A stretch of DNA of 51,429 nucleotides from Flavobacteriaceae bacterium (GTDB lineage: Bacteria; Bacteroidota; Bacteroidia; Flavobacteriales; Flavobacteriaceae), in NCBI GenBank assembly GCA_013003555.1, contig JABDIV010000003.1, positions 1-51,429 of the forward strand, given 5' to 3'. A model generated the notes under the pieces. That model searched no databases and was not told the DNA's origin. It worked only from the letters and a program-made list of their open reading frames with translations. Both the position numbers and the translations under genes were made by a program. Below are positions 17,986 through 26,261 of the stretch, piece by piece; the stretch's first letter is position 1, and every line of letters starts with the position of its first letter.

Positions 17986-19503
17986 TTAAACTAATGAATT
18001 TTGGGTCATAGCTTCGGGTTTTTCAATACCCATCATCTTCAGGATGGTCGGTGCAAGATCACCCAGGATACCGTCTTTTACCGATTTAATATCCTTATCG
18101 ATAACGATAAGTGGCACCGGATTTGTTGTGTGGGCTGTATGCGGGCTGCCATCTGGATTATACATGGTATCACAATTACCATGATCGGCTATCAGTAGGG
18201 TAGAATATCCATTATCTAATGCTGTGGTTATTACCTCTTTTACACATTGATCTACCGCTTCACAGGCCTTGATAGCAGCTTCCATTACTCCTGTATGTCC
18301 AACCATATCTCCATTCGCGAAATTCAAACAAACAAATTCAACCTCGCCCTTTTTTAATTCGTTAACCAGGGCATCTTTCACTTCGAATGCACTCATTTCT
18401 GGCTTCAGATCATAAGTCGCTACCTTGGGTGAATTTTTCAAAATCCTGGTTTCTCCTTTAAACGGTTCTTCGCGCCCGCCTGAAAAGAAAAAAGTAACAT
18501 GAGGATATTTTTCTGTCTCTGCAATACGGATTTGAGACTTCCCATGTTGTTCTAGTACCTCGCCAAGGGTTTTGGTTAGATTTTCTTTTTCATAAATAAC
18601 TTTAATGCCGCTGAAACTGTCATCGTAATTCGTCATGGTGACATAATACAAGTTCAATTTATGCATGTTGTACTCATGTAAATCTTGCTGGCTTAAAGCC
18701 TCGGTGAGTTGGCGTCCGCGATCGGTTCTGAAATTAAAAAAGATTACCACATCACCGTCCAGAATGGTTGCCCTGAGGGCATCATGCTCATTCAACAATA
18801 CGATAGGTTTGATAAATTCGTCGGTAACATCATCTTCATAGCTCGATTGGATCGCCTTCAAAACATCATTTGTTTGATGTCCCTTACCATTAACAATAGC
18901 ATCGTAGGCCAGTTTTATACGTTCCCAGCGTTTATCCCTATCCATTGCGTAGTACCGCCCCGTTACTGTTGCCAGTTGACCCGTAGTTTTAGCCATATGA
19001 TCTTCCAAATCGGAAATAAAACCATAGCCCGACCTGGGATCAACATCCCGTCCGTCGGTAAAAGCATGTACAAATACATTTGTCAATCCTTCATCATTCG
19101 CGGCATTTAACAGGCCAAAAACATGATCGATATGTGAATGAACTCCACCATCACTCAATAAACCCAGTAAATGAATTGATTTGTTCTCAGACCTGGCATA
19201 TTGAAAAGCCTCTTTCAGCACAGGTTCTGAATTCAGGCTTTCATTTTTAACCGCCAAATTGATTTTCGCGAGATCCTGGTATACGATTCGTCCTGCGCCG
19301 AGATTCATGTGACCCACTTCACTGTTACCCATTTGGCCTTCCGGTAAACCAACATGCAGGCCATCTGTTCTTAAACTCGAATTTGGATAAAGGGAATAAA
19401 GGCTGTCAATAAATGGTGTTTTAGCATGATGAATTGCCGAAACTTCGGGATCGGGCGATTTTCCCCAGCCATCCAATATCATTAGGATCACTTTTTTATT
19501 CAT
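17986..19503 (-). CDS. gpmI: 2,3-bisphosphoglycerate-independent phosphoglycerate mutase
   Basis: Interconverts 3- and 2-phosphoglycerate in glycolysis and gluconeogenesis using two Mn2+. It is 505 aa, the normal length. Alkaline-phosphatase-superfamily features: MILDGWGKS (Asp11), nucleophile Ser61 in GQMGNSEVGHMNLGAG, SHIDHVFGLL, FTDGRDVDP, NFANGDMVGHTG and IADHGNCD. The ATG at 19503 follows a TATATTTG box with a short leader. Confidence 0.96.
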   Translation of the reverse strand: MNKKVILMILDGWGKSPDPEVSAIHHAKTPFIDSLYSLYPNSSLRTDGLHVGLPEGQMGNSEVGHMNLGAGRIVYQDLAKINLAVKNESLNSEPVLKEAFQYARSENKSIHLLGLLSDGGVHSHIDHVFGLLNAANDEGLTNVFVHAFTDGRDVDPRSGYGFISDLEDHMAKTTGQLATVTGRYYAMDRDKRWERIKLAYDAIVNGKGHQTNDVLKAIQSSYEDDVTDEFIKPIVLLNEHDALRATILDGDVVIFFNFRTDRGRQLTEALSQQDLHEYNMHKLNLYYVTMTNYDDSFSGIKVIYEKENLTKTLGEVLEQHGKSQIRIAETEKYPHVTFFFSGGREEPFKGETRILKNSPKVATYDLKPEMSAFEVKDALVNELKKGEVEFVCLNFANGDMVGHTGVMEAAIKACEAVDQCVKEVITTALDNGYSTLLIADHGNCDTMYNPDGSPHTAHTTNPVPLIVIDKDIKSVKDGILGDLAPTILKMMGIEKPEAMTQNSLV

Positions 19504-19519
19504 GGTTTCAAATTAAGTT

Positions 19520-19527
19520 CAAATATA
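19520..19527 (-). promoter_or_regulatory. gpmI -7 promoter box
   Basis: TATATTTG on the minus strand, a full TAnnTTTG match, leaving a leader of about 15 nt. It sits directly behind the terminator of the upstream M48 gene. Confidence 0.6.
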
Positions 19528-19532
19528 AAAAC

Positions 19533-19559
19533 AAAATCCTGCCTTGATAGCAGGATTTT
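19533..19559 (-). terminator. Terminator of the M48 protease gene
   Basis: Perfect 10-bp arms AAAATCCTGC (533-542) and GCAGGATTTT (550-559) with a 7-nt loop, followed on the minus strand by TTTTGTTTTT. It lies 20 bp past the M48 stop. Confidence 0.82.
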
Positions 19560-19578
19560 ATATCATTTAATAAACAGT

Positions 19579-20352
19579 TTATTGGTTTTCATACTTTTCA
19601 ATCGCCTCCCTTATTTTTTCCATTCGATTTTCGGGATCGGGATGCGTACTCATACGCTCGGGTACTCTGTTGGGTCCCGCTGCTGCCTTGAGGATTTCCA
19701 TGACACCAATCATTTCTTCAGCGTTATAATTTGCTTTCAACATGAATTTCACGCCGAGGTCGTCACTTTGCAATTCATCGTCACGTCCATATTGCATGTT
19801 TAGCATTTGAGCAATTGCTGCAGCACCCTGAGCCGTATTTGGATCAATACCAACAGCAACACCGCTTAATATTCCCTGAGTCAAACCTTGTTTAGCCATT
19901 CGCTCGGCTGAATGCCTGCCCACCACATGACCGATTTCATGGCCTAACACCCCAGCCAACTGGTCTTCATTCTCCAATTGGGAAAACAAGGCGTAGGTGA
20001 TAAAAATCTGACCACCTGGCAGTGCAAACGCATTGATGGTTTCTTGATCAGCAAGGAGATGGAAATCATATTGATAATTAGTTTCCCTTGCGATACTGTT
20101 ATTTACTAATCGCTGGCCAACCTGGTCAACAAAAGCCTGATAGTTTTCATCAGGGTATAAACCCCCATGTTGTTGTGCCATTTGTGGTGCTGCCTGAATA
20201 CCCAGGGCAATTTCCTGTTCTTCGGTTAGAGCGATATGTTGTTTCTCGCCGGTATAGGGATTAACTTCAGCACTTGAACAATATTTTATCACAGCGAAAA
20301 GAATAATTCCGGCTCCGATCAATAGTTTAACTTTATTTCCGCCTCGTCTCAT
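19579..20352 (-). CDS. M48 family zinc metalloprotease
   Basis: A 257-aa envelope protease resembling the BepA/YggG and Oma1-type M48 group. An N-terminal hydrophobic segment (residues ~9-23, KLLIGAGIILFAVIKYC) anchors or exports it; Cys25 is not in a clear lipobox. The zinc site is HEIGH at 138-142 with the third ligand Glu193 in DDELQSDDLG. The family degrades misfolded envelope proteins. It has its own promoter box and terminator, so it is probably monocistronic. Confidence 0.88.
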   Translation of the reverse strand: MRRGGNKVKLLIGAGIILFAVIKYCSSAEVNPYTGEKQHIALTEEQEIALGIQAAPQMAQQHGGLYPDENYQAFVDQVGQRLVNNSIARETNYQYDFHLLADQETINAFALPGGQIFITYALFSQLENEDQLAGVLGHEIGHVVGRHSAERMAKQGLTQGILSGVAVGIDPNTAQGAAAIAQMLNMQYGRDDELQSDDLGVKFMLKANYNAEEMIGVMEILKAAAGPNRVPERMSTHPDPENRMEKIREAIEKYENQ

Positions 20353-20378
20353 GGTTAATGAATTAGGTTCCTAAAATA

Positions 20379-20386
20379 CAAAATTA
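20379..20386 (-). promoter_or_regulatory. M48 gene -7 promoter box
   Basis: TAATTTTG on the minus strand, directly adjoining the stop codon of the upstream M15 gene, with a leader of about 27 nt to the M48 ATG. Confidence 0.55.
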
Positions 20387-21121
20387 TCAGGGTAATAGTT
20401 TGGGGTTGATATCTAAAACATGGTCTTTAATATAACCGTCTATAAAGCCCGGAGAAAAATGTTCAGACCCCATGAATTTTTCGGCTTGTAAAATCGATAG
20501 AATATCCAATTCTTTATATTTCTTTAAATAATCAACAGACAAGGGTTGGTAGCTGTAATGCCAGGGTTCATGATTGAAACCTTTTCTGCCGGGGTCATTG
20601 GTATATACCTGAAAAAAGCCATATTCACTGGCATGGGTTTCAAGCCACTGTCCCAGTTTATAAAACGGTTTGTCTTTGTCGAAATTAGACGGGGCCAACA
20701 AATGAGGCACATCAAAATGATAACCATCAACTATATCGATATCTGTTCCCCAATGATGACGGGAAGTCCCGGGAATTGTTGAAAAGCGAATTATTTTTTT
20801 GATACTTTCAATCGGACCTAAGCCTTGAGCAATGTAGTTTCGATATTTGCGCTCCCAAATGGATTTCTGCCGATTAAAACTCCTGTAGCCAGAAACACAA
20901 GTAATTAGAACCCCCGATTTTTTGGCATCGTTACGCATAGATAAAAGGGCATCATAGGCTTCCTTTCTAAATTTAATCTCTTCACCAACTAGATGTGGAG
21001 ACCCTTTACCGATCAATTCTTCAATCGATATCATCTTATGAGAGTTGAACGGATATAATTTCCCTATTAGCAGGTAAGCTCCCAGACATAATCCGGTATG
21101 TAAAAAATTTCTGCGATTCAA
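20387..21121 (-). CDS. M15 (VanY-type) D-Ala-D-Ala carboxypeptidase with Tat-like signal
   Basis: A 244-aa peptidoglycan peptidase. Zinc-site motifs are SRHHWGTDIDI (SxHxxGxAxD type) and HEPWHYSY, with SGYRSFNRQKSIW upstream. The N-terminus MNRRNFLHTGLCLGAYLLIG carries a twin-arginine motif (RRNFL) before a hydrophobic stretch, suggesting Tat export of the folded metalloenzyme. The start is TTG at 21121: an in-frame stop lies two codons upstream and no ATG fits. Expected role: trimming peptide stems in the periplasm. Confidence 0.87.
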   Translation of the reverse strand: MNRRNFLHTGLCLGAYLLIGKLYPFNSHKMISIEELIGKGSPHLVGEEIKFRKEAYDALLSMRNDAKKSGVLITCVSGYRSFNRQKSIWERKYRNYIAQGLGPIESIKKIIRFSTIPGTSRHHWGTDIDIVDGYHFDVPHLLAPSNFDKDKPFYKLGQWLETHASEYGFFQVYTNDPGRKGFNHEPWHYSYQPLSVDYLKKYKELDILSILQAEKFMGSEHFSPGFIDGYIKDHVLDINPKLLP

Positions 21122-21194
21122 AATTTAACGAATGATGTTTCTAAAAGTTCAAAAATTGTTCCAAATCGGTTGCTCACCTGATTTCGGTTTAAAT

Positions 21195-21893
21195 TCAAAC
21201 AAGAGAAGTGTTAACCTCAAGTTCAATCGGTTCGATGCCCTTGCGGAATAGCCTTGCTCTTTTCCTACCTTTTAATGTCGCTTTCAATCCTTTTAATCTT
21301 ATGAAACTCCCTTCTCTTAAACCAATAACCGGAATATCATTAAACTCATGAAACTCATTTATCCGGGTTTCCCGTGTTTCCCCCATATGAGTACTGCTAG
21401 GATCGGGATCTAAATAATGCGGATTGATATTGAAGGGAACAATTCCCAAGGCCTTGAATGAAGGTGGATATACGATTGGCATATCATTGGTCGTTCCGAT
21501 CGTTTGGCCACCAATGTTACTCCCGGCACTTGTCCCCAGGTAAGGGGTTCCGTTCAGGATGACATCTTTAAGCCTGTTCACTATATCGAAATCATACAAT
21601 GTTTTGGTAAGAACAAACGTATTTCCACCACCAACAAATATGCCTTCGGCCTGATCGATGGCGTTAACAGGATCATCAAACTCATGAATTCCCGAGACAG
21701 ACTTATTGATTTTTGCCAGAGTCATTTTCACATTATTTGTGTACTCGTTGTAGGAAATTCCCCCAGGTCTGGCATACGGGATAAATAGTATATTTTGTTT
21801 ATCCTTAAAAAGTTCTTTTAGTTCTGGTAGCAGATATTCAAGAAAATCACTGCCATGAACGGTGGATGTACTCGCTAAGATGGCATTCAACAT
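21195..21893 (-). CDS. pepE: Dipeptidase E (aspartyl dipeptidase), peptidase S51
   Basis: A 232-aa cytosolic serine peptidase that cleaves N-terminal Asp from dipeptides such as Asp-X. Family features: an oxyanion region GIFVGGGNTFVL and the nucleophile elbow LGTSAGSNIGG, followed by FNINPHYLDP. Length is canonical. It is divergent from the carboxypeptidase-regulatory-like gene at 21990. Confidence 0.93.
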   Translation of the reverse strand: MLNAILASTSTVHGSDFLEYLLPELKELFKDKQNILFIPYARPGGISYNEYTNNVKMTLAKINKSVSGIHEFDDPVNAIDQAEGIFVGGGNTFVLTKTLYDFDIVNRLKDVILNGTPYLGTSAGSNIGGQTIGTTNDMPIVYPPSFKALGIVPFNINPHYLDPDPSSTHMGETRETRINEFHEFNDIPVIGLREGSFIRLKGLKATLKGRKRARLFRKGIEPIELEVNTSLV

Positions 21894-21989
21894 AAATTAT
21901 AGTTTCTCGTAAATGTAATAAATATCATTTAACAAAAATTTATGGTGCATGAGACTACAATGTTGCCCGCATTTCAATTAAATTTAAAC

Positions 21990-22772
21990 ATGATTTCTGG
22001 AAGGTTACTCCTGCTTATTTCTGTGATTGGGTTTTTAATTAGCCCGGTCGTTTTTGGTCAAACCGTTGAAATAACCGGGCAGATAATTGCAAAAGGAGAT
22101 GTAGAGAACATTCATGTTATTAACCGTACCTCGAACCATTTTACAACGACTAATGCAAAAGGTTATTTCCGAATCACCGCCACCTATAAGGACACTCTTC
22201 AATTCACCTCAGTAAGATATAAGACCACGACAAGGGTGGTTTCTTACTCGATAATTCAAGACCGGAACATCACGGTTTATCTGGAGGAGAATGTTAACGT
22301 TCTCGATGAAGTTATCGTTGGAAAGGTCCTTACCGGAAAATTAGATTCCGATATCGAGAATACAGATGCAGAGCGTCCCATAGATTTTTATGATCTTGGT
22401 CTGCCTGGATATAAAGGGCCCTTGCCCACTCAAAGTGAAAGACGACTGGCCGAAGCAACGAAAGTTCAACCGGGACTTATTCCAATATTACCTCTCATCA
22501 ATGCTATTTCGGGCCGGACAAAGACATTAAAAGAACACGTTAGGTTAGAACGATTGGCTGCATTATTGCAATCGATTAAAGACCGGCTCTCCAACGATTT
22601 TTTTGAAACATACCCTATTGCTGAAGACCATCGCCAGGAGTTTTTATACTTTTGTTCGGAAGATGCCGATTTCGACAGGAGATGTTATAATCGTTCAGAT
22701 ATTGAAGTCTTTGAATTCCTCGCAGAGAAATATGAAGATTACCAGCTAAATTTGCAATCTTCCAGAGATTAA
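21990..22772 (+). CDS. Secreted protein with carboxypeptidase-D regulatory-like domain
   Basis: An approximately 260-aa exported protein. The ATG at 21990 gives MISGRLLLLISVIGFLISPVVFGQ, a clean signal peptide; an earlier in-frame ATG at 21942 would put 16 extra residues in front. The mature N-terminus (EITGQIIAKGDVENIHVINRTS...FTTTNAKGYFRI) is a carboxypeptidase-regulatory-like (beta-sandwich) domain of the sort found at TonB-receptor N-termini, but no plug or barrel follows. The C-terminal half is unassigned. It is followed at 51 bp by the DUF6702-like gene and then an M1 peptidase. Confidence 0.78.
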   Translation: MISGRLLLLISVIGFLISPVVFGQTVEITGQIIAKGDVENIHVINRTSNHFTTTNAKGYFRITATYKDTLQFTSVRYKTTTRVVSYSIIQDRNITVYLEENVNVLDEVIVGKVLTGKLDSDIENTDAERPIDFYDLGLPGYKGPLPTQSERRLAEATKVQPGLIPILPLINAISGRTKTLKEHVRLERLAALLQSIKDRLSNDFFETYPIAEDHRQEFLYFCSEDADFDRRCYNRSDIEVFEFLAEKYEDYQLNLQSSRD

Positions 22773-22823
22773 TAGGCTATGGAATACTTTTTGAAATGAA
22801 GAAGAAAGAATAAACGCGATAGT

Positions 22824-23324
22824 ATGAATCTAAAAAAATATATCCTTTTAGTTGTCATTCCTTTGATGATGTCGGTGTCCTTGCATAAATTTTATGTAAG
22901 TGTTACCCAGGTAGAATTTATTCCTGAAAAAGAATCCATTCAAATAATAAGCCGGATTTTTATAGATGATTTCGAACGATTATTAAACGAGCGATACGAT
23001 GAAAGCTTGGTTTTGGCATCCGGCAATGAATCGCCATTAGTCGATGTTTATACCGAACGCTATATGAAGGAAAAAATCAGTATTCTAATCGATGGAAAGC
23101 AGCGGCAACTCAGTTTTATCGGCAAGGAATACGAAGATGATATTATGTTTGCATATCTCGAAATTGAAGATGTAATTGAAATTAACAGCTTCGAAATCTC
23201 GAATGAGATTCTGTTTGAATTATTCGATGAGCAACAAAATATTGTGCGTACCACGATTAATGACAAAAGAAAGAGTTTTATTCTTGTTAAAGAAAATGCT
23301 AAAGGCTTGTTAAACTTCGATTGA
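22824..23324 (+). CDS. DUF6702-like exported protein
   Basis: A 166-aa protein with an N-terminal signal (MNLKKYILLVVIPLMMSVSL) followed by HKFYVSVTQVEFIPEKESIQ, the hallmark start of the family I recall as DUF6702. It probably forms a small beta-rich periplasmic domain; function unknown. It lies 100 bp upstream of the M1 aminopeptidase, in the same direction; I believe the pairing recurs in flavobacteria, which suggests a functional link. Confidence 0.75.
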   Translation: MNLKKYILLVVIPLMMSVSLHKFYVSVTQVEFIPEKESIQIISRIFIDDFERLLNERYDESLVLASGNESPLVDVYTERYMKEKISILIDGKQRQLSFIGKEYEDDIMFAYLEIEDVIEINSFEISNEILFELFDEQQNIVRTTINDKRKSFILVKENAKGLLNFD

Positions 23325-23424
23325 AGTGCCGCTGACAAATGGCATTTTTTTACTTTTGGGTGAAATTTTTCAGAGGTTAACACAATGGCCTTTCCTTATT
23401 TCTCAACATTCAATTTATAAGTTT

Positions 23425-25731
23425 ATGAAAACATTGAAATACCTGGTATTTAGCCTGTTCTTTATTTCGGTAACCGCTTACGGTCAGGATGCCGAACAAG
23501 CAGATCGAGAACCTGGACATACCAATAATAACAAATTCAAGCAATTGTATGATGAATTTGCGACCCCTAATATGTTCAGAACGGGTTCAGGAGCACCTGG
23601 GCCAGCTTATTATCAGCAGCAAGCGGATTATAAAATGGATATTGAGATCGATGATGAAAATGCCCGACTCTATGGAAAGGAAGTAATCACCTATACCAAC
23701 AACTCTCCTGATGTATTACGTTATTTATGGATCCAGCTTGATCAGAACATGCGTGCGCGCGACTCTAAAACTCCGCTGATACAAGGAAGCGGATTTGCTC
23801 CTGCTCAGCAGACAAGTGGATTTACGTCGCAATACCTCACTGAAGGATTTGATGGCGGTTTCAGAATTGAAACGGTAAAGGACATGAATGGCAAGGATCT
23901 TCCATATATGATAAACCGCACGATGATGCGAGTTGAACTACCAAAGGCTATGAAAACCGGAGATAAGTTTTCCTTTTCAATAAAATGGTGGTACAACATA
24001 AACGATCATGTAAACAAACGAGGACGATCGGGTTATGAGTACTTTCCCAAAGATGGTAACAGAGCCTATGTCATCGCGCAATTCTATCCGCGCATGGCAG
24101 TTTACAGCGATGTTGAAGGCTGGCAGAATTCACAATTTTGGGGCCGGGATGAATTTGCATTACCGTTTGGAAATTTTGAGGTAAATATTACTGTTCCTTC
24201 TGATCATATTCTTGATGCGACAGGAAAGTTGATGAATAGGAAAGAAGTATTCAGTAAAACAATGATGCAGCGCTACGAGCGGGCCAAAAAATCATATGAT
24301 GAACCGGTAGTCATCGTGACTCAGGAAGAAGCAGAAGCTGCTGAAATGAATAATAGCACAACTAAAAAAACCTGGAAATTTTATGCCGAGAATGTAAGGG
24401 ATTATGGCTTTGCAAGCTCACGGAAATTTATTTGGGATATGATGGCTGTGAAGGTTGGTGATAAGGATGTAATGGCCGTATCTCTGTATCCAAAAGAAGG
24501 AAACCCTTTATGGGAACTTTGGTCAACCAAAGCCATTGCGAGCACCTTGAAATCGTATTCAAGAATGACTTTCGATTATCCCTACCATAAAGCGATTTCT
24601 GTTCACGCAAAAAACCAGGGGATGGAATACCCGATGATCTGTTGGAATTACGGGCGTCCCAACGAAGATGGTACTTTCAGTGACAGGACAAAGTATGGGA
24701 TGATAAGTGTCATTATTCATGAAGTCGGGCATAATTACTTCCCGATGATCGTTAACAGTGATGAGCGTCAGTGGACCTGGATGGATGAAGGACTAAATAC
24801 TTTTGTTCAGTATGTGGCAGAGCAAGATTTTGGTGAATGGTATCCCGCTGCGCTTTCACAGGGACAAACAAAATATCCGTCGCGTCGCGGACCAGCAAAG
24901 AACATTGTTCCCTATATGGGGGGAGACCAGGATTTCATCGCTCCAATCATGACAAAAGGATTGAATACCTATCAATTTGGAAATAATGCATACGGGAAAC
25001 CAGGAACTGCATTAAATATCCTTCGTGAAACAATTATGGGCCGTGAACTATTCGACTATGCCTTCAAAGAATATTCGCAACGCTGGATGTTTAAACATCC
25101 AACACCCGAGGATTTTTTCAGAACGATGGAGGATGCTTCAGCATTTGACCTGGATTGGTTTTGGAGAGGGTGGTTTTATACTACCGATTATGTTGACATT
25201 GGATTAAAAGAAGTTAAAAAATACTATGTGTCATCCGAGCCAAACGAATGGATTAAGAATTTTGCCATGCAACGTGGAATGGAATTGAGTGATCTGCCGC
25301 CACTGGTTTATATGGTAGAGGAAGGAAGTGAAGAATTCAAGGAGAGCATGAGAGATGGCAGTTTGCTTGAAAACGTACCTTCGGTGAAGGAATATATTAT
25401 GGATAATTTCAGTGAAGAAGAACGAAAATCAATTAAAGAGCCTAAATATTTTTATAATGTGACTTTTGAAAAACCAGGAGGACTGGTGATGCCGATAATT
25501 GTTGAGTATACCTATGATGACGGCACTTCAAAACGGGAAACTTATCCGGCACAGATCTGGCGATTGAACGATATGGAGGTTAGCAAGGCGATTGCGTCCG
25601 ATAAGGAAATCGTAGCCATTACCGTAGATCCGGATGAAGAAACGGCTGATATTGATTCTTCGAATAATTCCTGGCCAAAAGAGATCAAGCAAAGTAAATT
25701 TGATCAATTTAAAAATAAAGTAAAAAATTAG
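23425..25731 (+). CDS. M1 family metallo-aminopeptidase, exported
   Basis: A 768-aa zinc aminopeptidase. The ATG at 23425 starts MKTLKYLVFSLFFISVTAYGQ, a signal peptide; the frame is open further upstream (ATG 23326), but those residues are not signal-like. Zinc site: HEVGH at 432-436 and Glu455 (HEXXH-18-E, WMDEGLN). A GxMEN-type motif is seen as KNQGMEYPMICW. Likely role: trimming peptides in the periplasm or at the surface for nutrition. No T9SS C-terminal domain is visible. A strong terminator follows. Confidence 0.9.
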   Translation: MKTLKYLVFSLFFISVTAYGQDAEQADREPGHTNNNKFKQLYDEFATPNMFRTGSGAPGPAYYQQQADYKMDIEIDDENARLYGKEVITYTNNSPDVLRYLWIQLDQNMRARDSKTPLIQGSGFAPAQQTSGFTSQYLTEGFDGGFRIETVKDMNGKDLPYMINRTMMRVELPKAMKTGDKFSFSIKWWYNINDHVNKRGRSGYEYFPKDGNRAYVIAQFYPRMAVYSDVEGWQNSQFWGRDEFALPFGNFEVNITVPSDHILDATGKLMNRKEVFSKTMMQRYERAKKSYDEPVVIVTQEEAEAAEMNNSTTKKTWKFYAENVRDYGFASSRKFIWDMMAVKVGDKDVMAVSLYPKEGNPLWELWSTKAIASTLKSYSRMTFDYPYHKAISVHAKNQGMEYPMICWNYGRPNEDGTFSDRTKYGMISVIIHEVGHNYFPMIVNSDERQWTWMDEGLNTFVQYVAEQDFGEWYPAALSQGQTKYPSRRGPAKNIVPYMGGDQDFIAPIMTKGLNTYQFGNNAYGKPGTALNILRETIMGRELFDYAFKEYSQRWMFKHPTPEDFFRTMEDASAFDLDWFWRGWFYTTDYVDIGLKEVKKYYVSSEPNEWIKNFAMQRGMELSDLPPLVYMVEEGSEEFKESMRDGSLLENVPSVKEYIMDNFSEEERKSIKEPKYFYNVTFEKPGGLVMPIIVEYTYDDGTSKRETYPAQIWRLNDMEVSKAIASDKEIVAITVDPDEETADIDSSNNSWPKEIKQSKFDQFKNKVKN

Positions 25732-25751
25732 GTTGAACCTCAAAAGAATCT

Positions 25752-25784
25752 AAAAAGCCAACATTTTTTTGTTGGCTTTTTTTA
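25752..25784 (+). terminator. Terminator of the M1 aminopeptidase gene
   Basis: AAAAAGCCAAC and GTTGGCTTTTTTT pair around a T-rich loop, with a T-run at the end. The A-run on the other side would let it act in both directions, although only the plus-strand gene ends here. Confidence 0.8.
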
Positions 25785-25796
25785 TTACAAAGACCG

Positions 25797-25804
25797 TATA
25801 TTTG
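25797..25804 (+). promoter_or_regulatory. tatA -7 promoter box, very near the start codon
   Basis: TATATTTG with a TTG 22 bp upstream (25772-25774, inside the terminator's right arm). Only six bases separate the box from the tatA ATG at 25811, so the transcript would have almost no leader. Confidence 0.55.
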
Positions 25805-25810
25805 TGCAGC

Positions 25811-26095
25811 ATGCTACTTAAAACATTTCTTTTTATAAGCGGAGCCGAAATAGCCTTCATCCTATTTATAGTGGTGATGGTTTTTGGAGCTGATAAGATT
25901 CCGGAAATCGCACGGGGTCTAGGAAAGGGCATGCGAACACTTAAGGATGCTACCAACGATATTAAGCAGGAGATCACCAAAAGCGCTAAAAAACACGGGA
26001 TTGACACCGATGTGACCAAAGGGATAAGCGACGAAATTAAAAAGGTGAAGGATGATCTCGAAGACTTCGGAGGCTCGGTAAAACGTAAGCTTTAA
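25811..26095 (+). CDS. tatA: Twin-arginine translocase subunit TatA/E
   Basis: A 94-aa Tat pore-forming subunit: a short N-terminal membrane helix (LFISGAEIAFILFIVVMVFG), the hinge GADKIPEIARGLGKGMRTLKDA, then an amphipathic helix and a charged tail. The start is the ATG at 25811; an earlier ATG (25769) lies within the terminator hairpin. tatC is not in the window. A candidate Tat substrate (M15 peptidase) is encoded about 5 kb away. Confidence 0.93.
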   Translation: MLLKTFLFISGAEIAFILFIVVMVFGADKIPEIARGLGKGMRTLKDATNDIKQEITKSAKKHGIDTDVTKGISDEIKKVKDDLEDFGGSVKRKL

Positions 26096-26229
26096 GCCGA
26101 TTTAGGCGCTTTATCGAGTAAAAAATCAAATTTTTACGAAAATTCTTACATTTTTTTACAGTTAACGGAATGAAGATTTCAAGTTAGCCAAAAGTATGGT
26201 GCATTTCATCTCATGATTTTATTCATTAA

Positions 26230-26237
26230 TATATTTG
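26230..26237 (+). promoter_or_regulatory. -7 box of the first hybrid kinase gene
   Basis: TATATTTG with a TTTC 22 bp upstream as a weak -33 element; leader of about 24 nt. Confidence 0.55.
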
Positions 26238-26261
26238 GATAACCCTAAATCTTAAATTACC

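Noticed and set aside
23326..23424. N-terminal extension of the M1 aminopeptidase
   Set aside because: The added 33 residues precede a perfect signal peptide that starts at 23425.
25769..25810. Longer TatA starting inside the terminator
   Set aside because: Codons would come from the hairpin and T-run; TatA needs its membrane helix at the extreme N-terminus, fitting 25811.
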